Assembly: GCA_026770575.1 (NCBI GenBank)
Contig: MU657219.1
Coordinates: forward strand, 301,593-313,472
From: Pelagophyceae sp. CCMP2097
Taxonomy: Eukaryota > Sar > Pelagophyceae
Direction: 5' to 3'
Length of the DNA stretch: 11,880 nucleotides
A model generated the notes under the pieces. It was not told the origin of the DNA, searched no databases, and was given only the letters and a program-made list of their open reading frames with translations. Position numbers and translations under genes: made by a program. This document shows positions 1 through 6,631 of the stretch, piece by piece (position 1 is the stretch's first letter; each line of letters begins with the position of its first letter).

Positions 1-23
1 CGTCGGGCGCCCGCCTCTTCACA

Positions 24-593
24 ATGGAGATGCGCACGGTGCTCATGTCGCGCGCAAACGCGCGCCGCTCGTGCCCGTTCGTCGGCTGCCCCAAGGAGCT
101 CAGCGACGAGGGCGCCAGCTTGACGCACGCAGCGCACCACGTTCTCTACACGCCCGCCACGGTGCCGTTCGCTGAGATGTGCTTCTTGTGCTACGGCGAC
201 GCGTCAGAGTGCCCGGTGTTCGTCGAGAAGACGAGCAGCAGCTGCCAACCGCGCATCGCGTGCACGACTTTTGCGCCCACGGCGGACCGCGAGACGCTCG
301 ACCGCTGCATCAAGTTCACTGCCGGTGCGCTGGCAAAGTATTCGAAGAAGTCTCCGTCGACGAACCGCCCCATCGTCTGCCCGGCCTGCCACCCCGACCT
401 CGCCACGGACGACCACAAGCTGCCCGGCGCGGTGGCCTCCAAGAAGCGCAAGGACAAGAAGCGCCCCGCCGTCTGGTCGTACAACATGAAGGCGCACTGG
501 CGCCGCCTCCACGACTCGACGGCCATGCCGGCGGGCCTCGAGAGCGCCCTCAAGCTCGCCCCAGACGAGAAGAAGCTCCTCAAATCACTCTGA
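24..593 (+). CDS. Cys/His zinc-binding protein, 3' part of gene (5' end probably outside window)
   Basis: Function is unknown; the protein probably binds zinc and perhaps nucleic acid. The first in-window ATG gives 189 residues ending at TGA 591-593, but the frame is open to the window edge, so the true start may lie upstream or in another exon. Seen directly: a classical C2H2 finger (C17-x4-C22-x12-H35-x3-H39); then paired CxxC-type positions C53/C56 and C63 with C80; a CPAC pair (C119/C122); a basic KKRKDKKRP stretch at 140-148 that could be a nuclear signal; and WSYNMKAHWRRLH at 151-163, whose H158-x4-H163 could complete a finger with C119/C122. The order C..C / C / C / NxPxxCPxC / WxYNMxxHxxxxH resembles a Cys/His module I recall from uncharacterised, transposon-associated proteins of basidiomycetes and algae; that is a recollection, not a search. 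Codons end mostly in G/C, as in a real gene here. The gene is not linked to the ADAT1 gene about 500 bases downstream. Confidence 0.75.
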   Translation: MEMRTVLMSRANARRSCPFVGCPKELSDEGASLTHAAHHVLYTPATVPFAEMCFLCYGDASECPVFVEKTSSSCQPRIACTTFAPTADRETLDRCIKFTAGALAKYSKKSPSTNRPIVCPACHPDLATDDHKLPGAVASKKRKDKKRPAVWSYNMKAHWRRLHDSTAMPAGLESALKLAPDEKKLLKSL

Positions 594-730
594 GTAGCCG
601 TTCCATGGGTCGCGTCGAGGTGGCTTGTTCGACCCACACCTCCGGGTTTTCCTTAAAAAGCGGTCTAAAAAAACACCCATTTTTTCGTAGCCGAGCCCAA
701 AAAAGCACTCAGTCATAGGTACGTTCTGTC

Positions 731-788
731 GAGGGGTGGTCCGGTGCACCCCTCTTGCACTTTAAAGGAATTCCTAGCTTCAAAGTGC
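731..788. repeat. Two adjacent inverted repeats
   Basis: GAGGGGTG at 731-738 pairs perfectly with CACCCCTC at 747-754 (8-bp stem, 8-nt loop). GCACTTT at 757-763 pairs with AAAGTGC at 782-788, and its loop contains the palindrome GGAATTCC. The pair begins about 140 bases after the stop codon of the upstream gene. A role in 3'-end formation or a small structured element is possible; neither is shown. Confidence 0.5.
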
Positions 789-820
789 CTCTCGACCTCC
801 AACCCCGGCGAATATCGACG

Positions 821-837
821 AAGTATCGACGATACTT
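821..837. repeat. 17-bp near-palindrome
   Basis: AAGTATCG (821-828) and CGATACTT (830-837) are perfect reverse complements around a single A. It lies about 265 bases before the proposed start of the ADAT1 gene, so it could be a dimeric protein-binding site; this is only inference from symmetry. Confidence 0.4.
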
Positions 838-1102
838 TTCGGTTCTGAAATGTTGGTAATTATCGATCGGTAGGATGGTAGCCTGCGTTGGTGCTTGGGC
901 TCATGTCAATTTAGCGATATCACCATCTTAGGCGATACAATTGTACAAACGACTTTTTCTGTCACTTCCGGGCCCCGCTTGCTCGGGAGCCACAAACGCT
1001 TCCTGGCCCCAACCCTCTTCTATGGGCCTGTGTCGTTAAAACTGCCATCGGAGCCGTTGACCATCTCTAGCACATTCGCCCCCGAAAACAGCAGCACCCT
1101 TT

Positions 1103-3450
1103 ATGGAATACAGACCTAAGTCGGTAACGGGGACCCCTAACCCGGACGACGTCGCGTGCCGACCGGCGTCCGTCGGACCTGCTGCGGTCTCCGGGGACCG
1201 CCAGCGCCTTCGGCGTCGCGAGGCGGCGCCGGCCTCTTCATCTGCGTGCAAGAGGGCCCTTTGCCGACTGCCTTTTGCCCTCGCCGCCGACTGCGCATCG
1301 CCTCGCAGGCGGTGCGTCGTCGCGCACTGGGCCTCGCTTGCGGCGTCCGCGGGCGACGACGGCTTCAGCGTCGTCGCCGGCGTCGTCGCCGTCGACGGCG
1401 ACTCGCTCACCGTCGTCGCCTGCGCGAGTGGCTGCAAGTGCGTCGGCGCGCTGCCGGAAGACGACCGAGGTCCGTGCGAGGCGCTTGTCGAAGATAACCT
1501 TCCGGCAAGAGTGGCGCCAGGCGCACAGACGGCCGACCCTGAGAGTGTGCCCCGATGCCGGGGACTCTGGAAGGCCGAGGCCCCCGAGAGACCTCGCTGG
1601 CGCTGTCCCTGGAAAGCTGATCTCACGGGGCACTGCGATCGACGGCGCCACCACGCAGGGTTCCGCGTCCGCGACGCGCACGCCGAAGTGCTCGCACGGC
1701 GCGGTCTGGTGGCCGTGCTCCTCGAGGACGTTTTGCGGCTCGCGACGCCGGGTGCCGCCGCGCCGGTCCTCCTCGCGGCCGCGGCGCCCGACGGCCTTGG
1801 CCGCGCGGTCGCGCTCAAGCAGGGCGTCGCGCTGCACTTCTACTGCTCCGCCGCGCCCTGCGGCGACGCCGCCATCTACGAGTGCGTTGTGTAGACATTT
1901 GCGCTGCCCCCGTACTCCAACCGCTGATGGTTGGGAATCTGGACTTTGAAATCCGGTGCAAACGCTTCTCCGACAGGCTCGACGGCGGCGCGGCGGCAGC
2001 GTACACGGGTGCCAAGCTCGGCGACTGGCGCCGTGCGTCCGTCTTCCTCGTTGTGGTATTCCAAAGGAGCGGGCGTCCCACGGAGGCGTGGCTTTACGCC
2101 GCTGGCGCCCGACCGGCCGCCCCCCGACGCAGGCGAGTCAGACCCGCAGCGCCTCGGGGCAACTCGGCTCAAGCCGGGCCGCAGCGATGTCGCCGAGGGC
2201 CGCCGCACCTGCTCGCTCTCGTGCACCGACAAGCTCTGTCAATGTGCGATCGCAATGCGACGACGGAACACGCGAGCTCCGCCCTGCCTTTGGAAGGCAA
2301 CGCCCCAAAGACCGCGCCGCCTTTCACAGGGTGGCTCCACGGTCTCGAGGGCCAGCTGCTCTCGCACTGGTCCGTCCCGCCCATGCGAGGGAATAGGGAA
2401 TAGGAAACCGCCTTGTCGACTCTTGCGCGGCGCAGGGTCCAGCCGATCCGCCTCGCGTCCATTGTTGTCGGCCTCTGCGACGCACGCGCGACGCAAGAAG
2501 CGCAATGACCCCGCCGCGGCGTCCCGAAGACTCTGCCGCAGTGATCCAGCTTTTGCCGTCGGCCACCAAACGAGACCGGCGCGGGCGAACGAGCGGCGCT
2601 CTTCGATCCGAAGAGGCTGCCCCGAGCCGCGGACGCACAGGCAGCTCGCCGCGCTGCGGCGCGGCCTGCAGCACCGCGCGGCCGGCTTCGCACGGCGGCT
2701 CGGCTTTGAGGCTGCGGCCGACGTGGAACTCGCCGTCACCGCCGTCGTGCCCGCGTGCGCGCTGCGGCGCGCGAGCTCCAGACCGGCGCCGCTCGGTGTC
2801 GCCTGGTGGCTTGGTGAGTGCTGTCCACGCGCAGGCGCCGCCGCGCGGTAGAGAGGTGAAAAGCGGCCCTCGGTTAGGTTGTGCCGACCCCGACATACTG
2901 CTTGCGGCGGCGGGCGTGCGGCGCGGCGCGACGGCCAAGGCCATCGCGGCGCAGCGGCTAGCCGCGCGGTCGCGCCTCGCCCGCGCCGCGCTCTTCGAGA
3001 AGTTTGAAGCCATGTTTTTCTCGCCGACCAGCGCCCAAAATTTCTCTCGGTGCCCCTTGCGACGGCGCGGCGGGCGTCGCCTTTTCGGACCGCGTCCGCC
3101 GCGGCTGACGACTTTCCAACGACAGCATCGCCGTCGACCGCCCACGCTCGCTCGGCGAAAACGCGTCGATCGACGCTTGCAAAGCAGCGGCGACTCGCAG
3201 TGTGCCACCTTTGAAAACTCAATAGGGGGCCCGGAGGAGGTAGCCCCAGGGCGGGCGTCTGTCTCAGACGCGCCGGTCGTCATAGGCGCCGGGCCGCGCG
3301 GCGCGGCTCGCGCTGCGTGCGTTGCTCCTCGAGGACTTCCCCGCATCGTTCCACGAGCAGCACCGCAAACGACGGCGCGCGGACACGATTCCCCCAGAAT
3401 ACGGCCCGACTGTGCTGAAACCTAGCCCTGCAGCATGCGCCATTCTTTAA
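1103..3450 (+). CDS. ADAT1: tRNA-specific adenosine deaminase ADAT1/Tad1 (split gene, nine introns)
   Basis: ADAT1/Tad1 deaminates adenosine-37 of eukaryotic tRNA-Ala to inosine. Spliced model: 1103-1469, 1659-1881, 1977-2032, 2133-2237, 2330-2369, 2436-2492, 2641-2813, 2878-3049, 3126-3201, 3286-3450. It totals 1434 nt (477 codons plus TAA); every junction keeps frame, and the family is about 500 aa. Landmarks in order: a TVLAaiV-like segment (FSVVAGVVAV, 88-97); GCKCVG (110-115; family GTKC); DAHAEV with zinc ligand H130 and proton-shuttle E132; APCGDAAI with zinc ligand C190; TGAK (207-210); LKPGRSD (228-234); SCTDKL with zinc ligand C246; GLEGQLLSHW (255-264; family GLQGALLS); PIRLASIVVG (267-276); GVAWWL; RRGATAK. 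TGAK and KPGR favour ADAT1 over ADAR. The first 70 residues are unconserved, so the start is doubtful; a later start or upstream exon is possible. The splice choices at 2492/2641 (GC donor) and 3049/3126 are the least certain. Confidence 0.9.
1470..1658 (+). other. ADAT1 intron 1, a stop-free multiple of three
   Basis: Donor GTCCGT at 1470, acceptor CGCAG ending at 1658, and a branch-like GCTGAT about 40 bases before the acceptor. Its 189 nt contain no in-frame stop, so retention would add 63 residues without breaking the frame. Removing it leaves 12 residues between KCVG and DAHAEV, which is the spacing I recall for human ADAT1. That supports splicing rather than a genuine protein insertion. 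Confidence 0.8.
2493..2640 (+). other. ADAT1 intron 6, probable GC-AG intron
   Basis: The frame carrying IRLASIVVG meets a stop at 2506 and has no GT between VVG and that stop. The donor-like GCAAGA at 2493 joined to the acceptor ending CACAG at 2640 keeps frame exactly (ACG, Thr) and links to LAALRRGLQHR, which resembles the family's leucine/arginine segment after the IVVG strand. GC-AG introns are an established minor class. The exact donor could differ by a few codons. Confidence 0.6.
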
Positions 3451-3458
3451 ACTTAGGA

Positions 3459-3486
3459 TTCCTACATGTAGGAAGGATTCCTACTC
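3459..3486. repeat. 16-bp palindrome and GGATTCCTAC repeats
   Basis: TTCCTACATGTAGGAA at 3459-3474 is a perfect palindrome, starting nine bases after the ADAT1 stop codon. GGATTCCTAC occurs at 3457-3466 and 3477-3486 and again at 7371-7380. It may be part of a short interspersed repeat or a 3'-end structure; undetermined. Confidence 0.5.
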
Positions 3487-3545
3487 TAGTATGTTCCCCT
3501 TGATGTTTCCTCAAACTTGAACAGGCTGGAGGGGGCCTCTATACT

Positions 3546-3574
3546 TGGGAGCCTTTTCTGGAAGCAGGCTCCCA
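3546..3574. repeat. Stem-loop, 8-bp arms
   Basis: TGGGAGCC (3546-3553) and GGCTCCCA (3567-3574) form a perfect 8-bp stem around a 13-nt loop, in the gene-poor stretch after the ADAT1 gene. No partner gene or function can be assigned. Confidence 0.4.
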
Positions 3575-3628
3575 TAGGAGGGGCTATACCAAACGCCTAC
3601 AGGGGCCCCCGTTAGGGGTTAGCTGGCT

Positions 3629-3656
3629 GAAGGGCGCCTATTGAAGGGCGCCTATT
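3629..3656. repeat. 14-bp tandem duplication
   Basis: GAAGGGCGCCTATT is present twice back to back (3629-3642 and 3643-3656), followed by a shorter related GGAGGGCTCC. It is a simple local duplication in non-coding DNA. Confidence 0.6.
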
Positions 3657-3760
3657 GGAGGGCTCCCTCCTACAGTCTTTTTCAAGGTCCTTTTTTTTTT
3701 TGTCCCGACTTACGATATTTTAGAAAAAAGTGCTCAGCGACATTCGTGCGCCGCGGCCGC

Positions 3761-3915
3761 GCGTCATGCGCCGCAAAAACTACGTCGCCAAGCTACATGC
3801 AAAGTCGTGAACGCCTTTCGTCCCTCACTTCACTGGCCGCGCCACATCGTCATGCGCCGCGACGTCGCCAGCGTTTCTTAAAAAGCCATTCACCCCTCGA
3901 AAAACTGGCCGCACT
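3761..3915 (+). repeat. Two neighbouring copies of a dispersed repeat
   Basis: The segment 3849-3915 (67 bp, from GTCATGCGCCGCGACG to ACTGGCCGCACT) recurs at 4497-4563 in the same orientation with two substitutions near the middle. A diverged, gapped relative occupies about 3761-3844; it also starts GTCATGCGCCGC and ends CACTGGCCGCG. Three copies within 800 bp suggest a short interspersed repeat or the remains of a larger duplicated unit. No frame through it looks coding. Confidence 0.65.
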
Positions 3916-4019
3916 GCGCCCGTGCGTGATTAGGGTCTGTACCGCCCTCCTCGGGGTCGAAGCGACGGGGGGGTACGGGGGGTCCCCCCCGGCGCCCAGA
4001 GGAGAATAGGGTCTGAATC

Positions 4020-4190
4020 GCCTCAAGCGGCGTAGCCGCCGCAGGCTGCGCAGCGTCGGAGCTTCCGCCTAAGGCGGAGTAGCCGCCGCACCCGGCGCAG
4101 CCGCCTCATGCGGCGTAGCCGTCGCAGGCTGCTTAACCACCGCAGGCGGCGCAGCCGCCTCAGGCGGCGTAGCCGCGGCGCAGAGGACCC
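4020..4190. repeat. Small GC-rich CCGCC/GGCGG palindromic array
   Basis: Irregular units of the type GCGGCGTAGCCGCC with intervening CAGGCTGC or CCTCAGGCGGC. Nearly every unit can form a short hairpin. It belongs to the same broad sequence class as the two large arrays near 8.0-8.6 and 10.7-11.4 kb but is shorter, more degenerate and carries TAG in many units. ORFs read through it on either strand are low-complexity and not considered genes. Confidence 0.6.
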
Positions 4191-4380
4191 GACTCTGAGC
4201 GAAGGATACAGACAAATCCCATTGCTATGGGGTGGCTGACTACTCGGTCCTGCGCAGGGCCCCTCGACCACGCTCTTGGCGCAACCCCAGTCTGATATCT
4301 CTTCCCGGAATATAAATAATCCCCCTCATGCCCCATGCCCACGTAAATAATTAAAATCATTTAAATTAATCGCTTAATTT

Positions 4381-4450
4381 GCGGCCGACCAGATTCGAAC
4401 CCGCGACCACCTTCTTCTTCTATGATGATTCCAATGAGGCTCCTGCTCGA
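4381..4450 (-). other. tRNA-like / pol III B-box region (possible tRNA-derived SINE or tRNA relic)
   Basis: On the minus strand GGTTCGAATCT (4391-4401) matches the internal pol III B box of tRNA genes, and a weak A-box-like AGGTCGAGCAGG lies about 50 bases upstream. A full tRNA fold fails: the T stem has a mismatch and two G-U pairs, and no 5' acceptor half matches CGGCCGC within the expected distance. A degenerate tRNA or the head of a tRNA-derived SINE are the options; chance is not excluded. Confidence 0.25.
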
Positions 4451-4496
4451 CCTCTATTCCCAATAGCGATCGTATCAACCGCCAATCGCTGAATCG

Positions 4497-4563
4497 GTCA
4501 TGCGCCGCGACGTCGCCAGCGTTTCTTAAAAAGCTCTTCACCCCTCGAAAAACTGGCCGCACT
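4497..4563 (+). repeat. 67-bp dispersed repeat, distal copy
   Basis: Same orientation and same length as 3849-3915, with two substitutions (AAGCCATT versus AAGCTCTT). The high identity against otherwise unrelated flanks indicates a recent duplication or insertion of a repeated element. Confidence 0.75.
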
Positions 4564-4615
4564 TGTCTTCAATAACGACCCCCGGAAAAGGGGCCTAGAT
4601 TTGTTCAAATCCAAA

Positions 4616-4632
4616 GACCCCCTCCGGGGGTC
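4616..4632. repeat. Perfect 7-bp hairpin
   Basis: GACCCCC-TCC-GGGGGTC. A related half (GACCCCCGGAAAAGGGG) lies about 40 bases upstream, so the same arms may pair alternatively. No T-run follows, so a bacterial-type terminator is not suggested. Confidence 0.4.
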
Positions 4633-4724
4633 AGAAATATCCCAATAAGGGATTTAATGGATTTTAATTGGGGTCTTATAAATGCCTTATTGAGATATCT
4701 AACAATCTTGTCGATTTTTTCGTC

Positions 4725-4757
4725 GGTTCTTAAATTGACCAGGTTCTTAAATTGACC
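4725..4757 (+). repeat. 16-bp tandem direct repeat
   Basis: GGTTCTTAAATTGACC occurs at 4725-4740 and 4742-4757, separated by one A (17-bp period). Non-coding context. Confidence 0.6.
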
Positions 4758-4842
4758 TTTACTCCTAGCTTGTCCTTCCAGAAGGGGCAAACCGAGAGGA
4801 ATTTCTGTATAGAATAGAGGGCTTCAGCAAAATCCAACTCGT

Positions 4843-4901
4843 AACTGAAAGTGCAAACTTCAAAACTGCAACTGAAAGTGCAAACATGTAACTGAAAGTG
4901 C
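4843..4901 (+). repeat. Three copies of AACTGAAAGTGC
   Basis: Exact 12-bp copies at 4843-4854, 4870-4881 and 4890-4901, the first two followed by AAAC. Spacing is 27 and 20 bases. They lie about 90 bases before the ATG at 4988 and could be protein-binding sites or part of a decayed repeat. Confidence 0.55.
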
Positions 4902-5130
4902 GACCAAGTATCCTAGGACCCGTTTAAGCCCGTATGGGGCCGAGGCTCGAAGTTGTCTGGTGATTCTGCAATCTGAGCCTACCCACAATGGTTCCCAACA
5001 AGCGCGCAGTCGTATCATGGCATGATGCGATTCAAGCTCGTACGGCCCGACCCATAGGCAGAGTTGTTCTACACGTGTCGATCAGCGCCGCCCGGGCGGG
5101 CGGTGCCAGCGGCGCGTCTCTGCCGACTAG

Positions 5131-5407
5131 GGCGCGCCCGCGGCGAAGGCGGCGGCGCCCGCAGCGGCGGCGGCGACCGCGGCGGCGACCGCAGCGGTGA
5201 CCGCGGTGGCGGTGACCGCGACAAGCCCCGCCGCCGGCTCGGGGGGACTCGCGCGACCGCGACCGCAGCCGCCGCGACCGGTCGCACGAGAAGAGCCGCG
5301 GCGGCGGCGACCGCGACCGCCGCTCGCGCTTGCGCACGCGGGCGGTCGTAGTCGCGCGAACGCTCGCCCCGCTCTGCTGCTCAAAACACATGGGTGCCAC
5401 CGTATGA
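5131..5407 (+). pseudogene. RGG/RS-type tail coding remnant with apparent frameshift
   Basis: Two adjacent stretches look coding by residue pattern and GC-ending codons but sit in different frames. At 5145-5225 the frame reads a GGGDR/GGDR/SGDR/GGGDRDK pattern. At 5249-5407 another frame reads SRDRDRSRRDRSHEKSR followed by GGGDRDRRSR and ends at TGA 5405-5407. The 26 bases between them (5226-5251) are one short of a codon multiple and include runs of four C and six G. One lost base, real or from sequencing, would explain the shift; a tiny intron is less likely. Arg-Gly-Gly plus Arg-Ser/Arg-Asp tails are typical of splicing and RNA-binding proteins such as U1-70K or SR proteins, but no RRM is visible here, so the parent family is not identified. 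An exon start after the AG at 5130 is possible. Confidence 0.4.
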
Positions 5408-5718
5408 GCGATTCAGAAACTCGCGACAGCGCCGGCTGCGGGCTGTGGGTCGCGTGGCGGAGGTCGAGCAGCCGCCGTGTCGCGCGGTCGTTTCGTCGGG
5501 CCCTGCGCCTCCGTCGCACTTTTGGTACCGGCGGACGGAGGGGCTCTCGAAGCGGCTCCTTCTGGGGTTGGGGTACCCGGACCGCGCCGATCGAGCCTGG
5601 GCCTTGTCAGCCTCGGAGGGACCCGCGCACTGTCCGAACACCAAACCCGTACCCAGGTGCGACTTTGATATTTGATCGGTCCCGCCAAAGTCGTACATGC
5701 AAGTGCAAGGCCCGTTGA
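5404..5718 (+). CDS. Weak hypothetical ORF, Arg/Ser-rich, 104 aa
   Basis: ATG at 5404 opens a 104-codon frame ending at 5718. The product is basic, with an SSSRRVARSFRR-like segment (about 31-42) and a GSRSGSFWGWG segment, and no recognised domain. Another frame of the same stretch (to about 5675) gives an equally ordinary composition, so the coding frame is undecided. It overlaps the end of the RGG/RS remnant by a few bases and may be its continuation in a third frame. It could equally be non-coding. Confidence 0.2.
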   Translation: MSDSETRDSAGCGLWVAWRRSSSRRVARSFRRALRLRRTFGTGGRRGSRSGSFWGWGTRTAPIEPGPCQPRRDPRTVRTPNPYPGATLIFDRSRQSRTCKCKAR

Positions 5719-5806
5719 ACGATCACGAGGAGATAGAGTTTCACAATTAAATACACTGCATTTGTCATTTACGGGTTTTTCAAGTGCAAGGTATGTACGA
5801 CTTTGG
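5685..5806. repeat. 14-bp inverted repeat enclosing an 11-bp direct repeat
   Basis: CCAAAGTCGTACAT (5685-5698) and ATGTACGACTTTGG (5793-5806) are perfect reverse complements 94 bases apart. Just inside or next to them, CAAGTGCAAGG occurs as a direct repeat at 5700-5710 and 5781-5791. The layout resembles the ends of a very small non-autonomous element of about 120 bp, but no target-site duplication was recognised. Confidence 0.55.
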
Positions 5807-5879
5807 ATTTTGCTGAAGACCTCTAATGTCAATAAGAGGGCTTTTTGGATTTAATAAATTCCTAAAACGACACGCGATG

Positions 5880-6445
5880 GGAAGTGATGGGAATTCCACA
5901 GTTAGGGCGGGGTTCGATTCAACGCACGAAGGGAGACGTATCTGACCCAGAACTGTCCAAGTCCAGGCACTTTTTATCACTCGCCAAAATATCATCTGTG
6001 TCGGCCAGGTTAGGGCCGATAGAGGCGCGCAGATCGAAAACACTTTTGCAGCCCCATCCATGGGGACCATGACCGCGCGTGGCCAAGTTCCTAGATGATT
6101 CCGGATTGAGGGGAAGGAGAACGAGCGTGTCTAAAATTGACTGTTTTTGTATGGAGTCCCAATTGCAAGCGCGTCGTGGGAAGTCCACCATTCCGGCGCG
6201 GATCGACGCAACACATGGTGAGCGACCGCTCTGCCGTAGAATTGTGGACTTCCCGGGCAGGAATGCAAAGTTCTCACGCAGCCAAGCAACAAACTTTGCT
6301 GACCAAATGTATACGATAGAGGCGTGCGCTTCAAAAACTATTGTGCAGGCCCATCAAGGAGGACCCCAACCGCACGTGGCCAAACTCCTAGCCGATTCTG
6401 ACAGCAGCGCGAGGAGCGCGGACGTGCCCAATGTGGACTGTTCCG
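5880..6445 (+). repeat. Diverged tandem duplication (two units of about 265-300 bp)
   Basis: Unit A (about 5880-6177) and unit B (about 6178-6445) align in the same order: GGGAAGT...; a TTCGATTCAACGCA / ATCGACGCAACACA block; GATAGAGGCG; GCAG(C/G)CCCATC; CG(C/A)(G/A)CGTGGCCAA followed by (G/A)(T/C)TCCTAG; then a block with AACGAGCGTG / GGAGCGCGGACGTG; and ATTGACTGTTT / GTGGACTGTTC. Identity is patchy, so the duplication is old. A frame running from about 6079 to 6483 stays open and yields paired VAK(F/L)L(D/A)DS segments, which hints that the unit was once coding. No ATG or domain supports a present-day gene. Confidence 0.6.
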
Positions 6446-6586
6446 GGACCCGCAAGAAGAAAGGAGAGAGAGAAGAGGAGTAAAAACGTAAAGACCCACA
6501 ACTCTCGGTCCGTTCAACGGATCGGTTGTGGCAGCCTAGGAATCCTACACAAGAGGCGCTTGCGAAGGGATGAAGAGACTACACGT

Positions 6587-6630
6587 AGAAGAAGAAGGAC
6601 TTCCTTCTTCTTTTTCTTCTTCTATTATTA
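6587..6630. repeat. GAA/TTC microsatellite with inverted arms
   Basis: AGAAGAAGGA (6590-6599) pairs perfectly with TCCTTCTTCT (6602-6611) across a two-base loop, followed by more TTC repeats. A polypurine/polypyrimidine mirror-like tract of this kind can adopt a hairpin or triplex form. Confidence 0.6.
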
Positions 6631-6631
6631 G

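Larger units (their letters stand above)
594..1102. other. Intergenic spacer, AT-richer, with hairpins
   Basis: No convincing gene. Base composition drops from the GC-rich coding style on both sides, and no frame shows GC-ending codons or family motifs. It contains the hairpins listed separately at 731-788 and 821-837. It must hold the 3' end of the zinc-protein gene and probably the promoter of the ADAT1 gene, but I see no TATA box or clear poly(A) signal that I would call. Confidence 0.5.
4191..4980. other. AT-rich gene-poor stretch
   Basis: No supported gene. Apart from the B-box-like site and the short repeats listed here, it holds an AT-rich tract (about 4310-4380) and the 67-bp repeat copy. 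Short ORFs on the minus strand lack family motifs and GC-ending codon use. Confidence 0.5.

Noticed and set aside
1036..1837. Long minus-strand ORFs opposite the ADAT1 exons
   Set aside because: They are shadows of the + strand gene; the conserved deaminase motifs lie only on the + strand.
1931..2851. The + strand 306-codon ORF as one gene
   Set aside because: Only parts of it (2133-2237 and 2641-2813) carry ADAT1 motifs; the rest is intron sequence.
2239..3346. Minus-strand ORFs of more than 300 codons
   Set aside because: GC-rich DNA rarely gives stops; composition is Arg/Ala/Pro shuffle with no motif, and the + strand carries an ordered ADAT1 series.
3641..4009. 122-codon + strand ORF
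   Set aside because: Starts at TTG and spans two copies of a dispersed repeat and a poly-T tract; no domain.
4381..4470. Functional tRNA gene on the minus strand
   Set aside because: The B box is good, but the T stem is poor and no acceptor partner is found at tRNA spacing.
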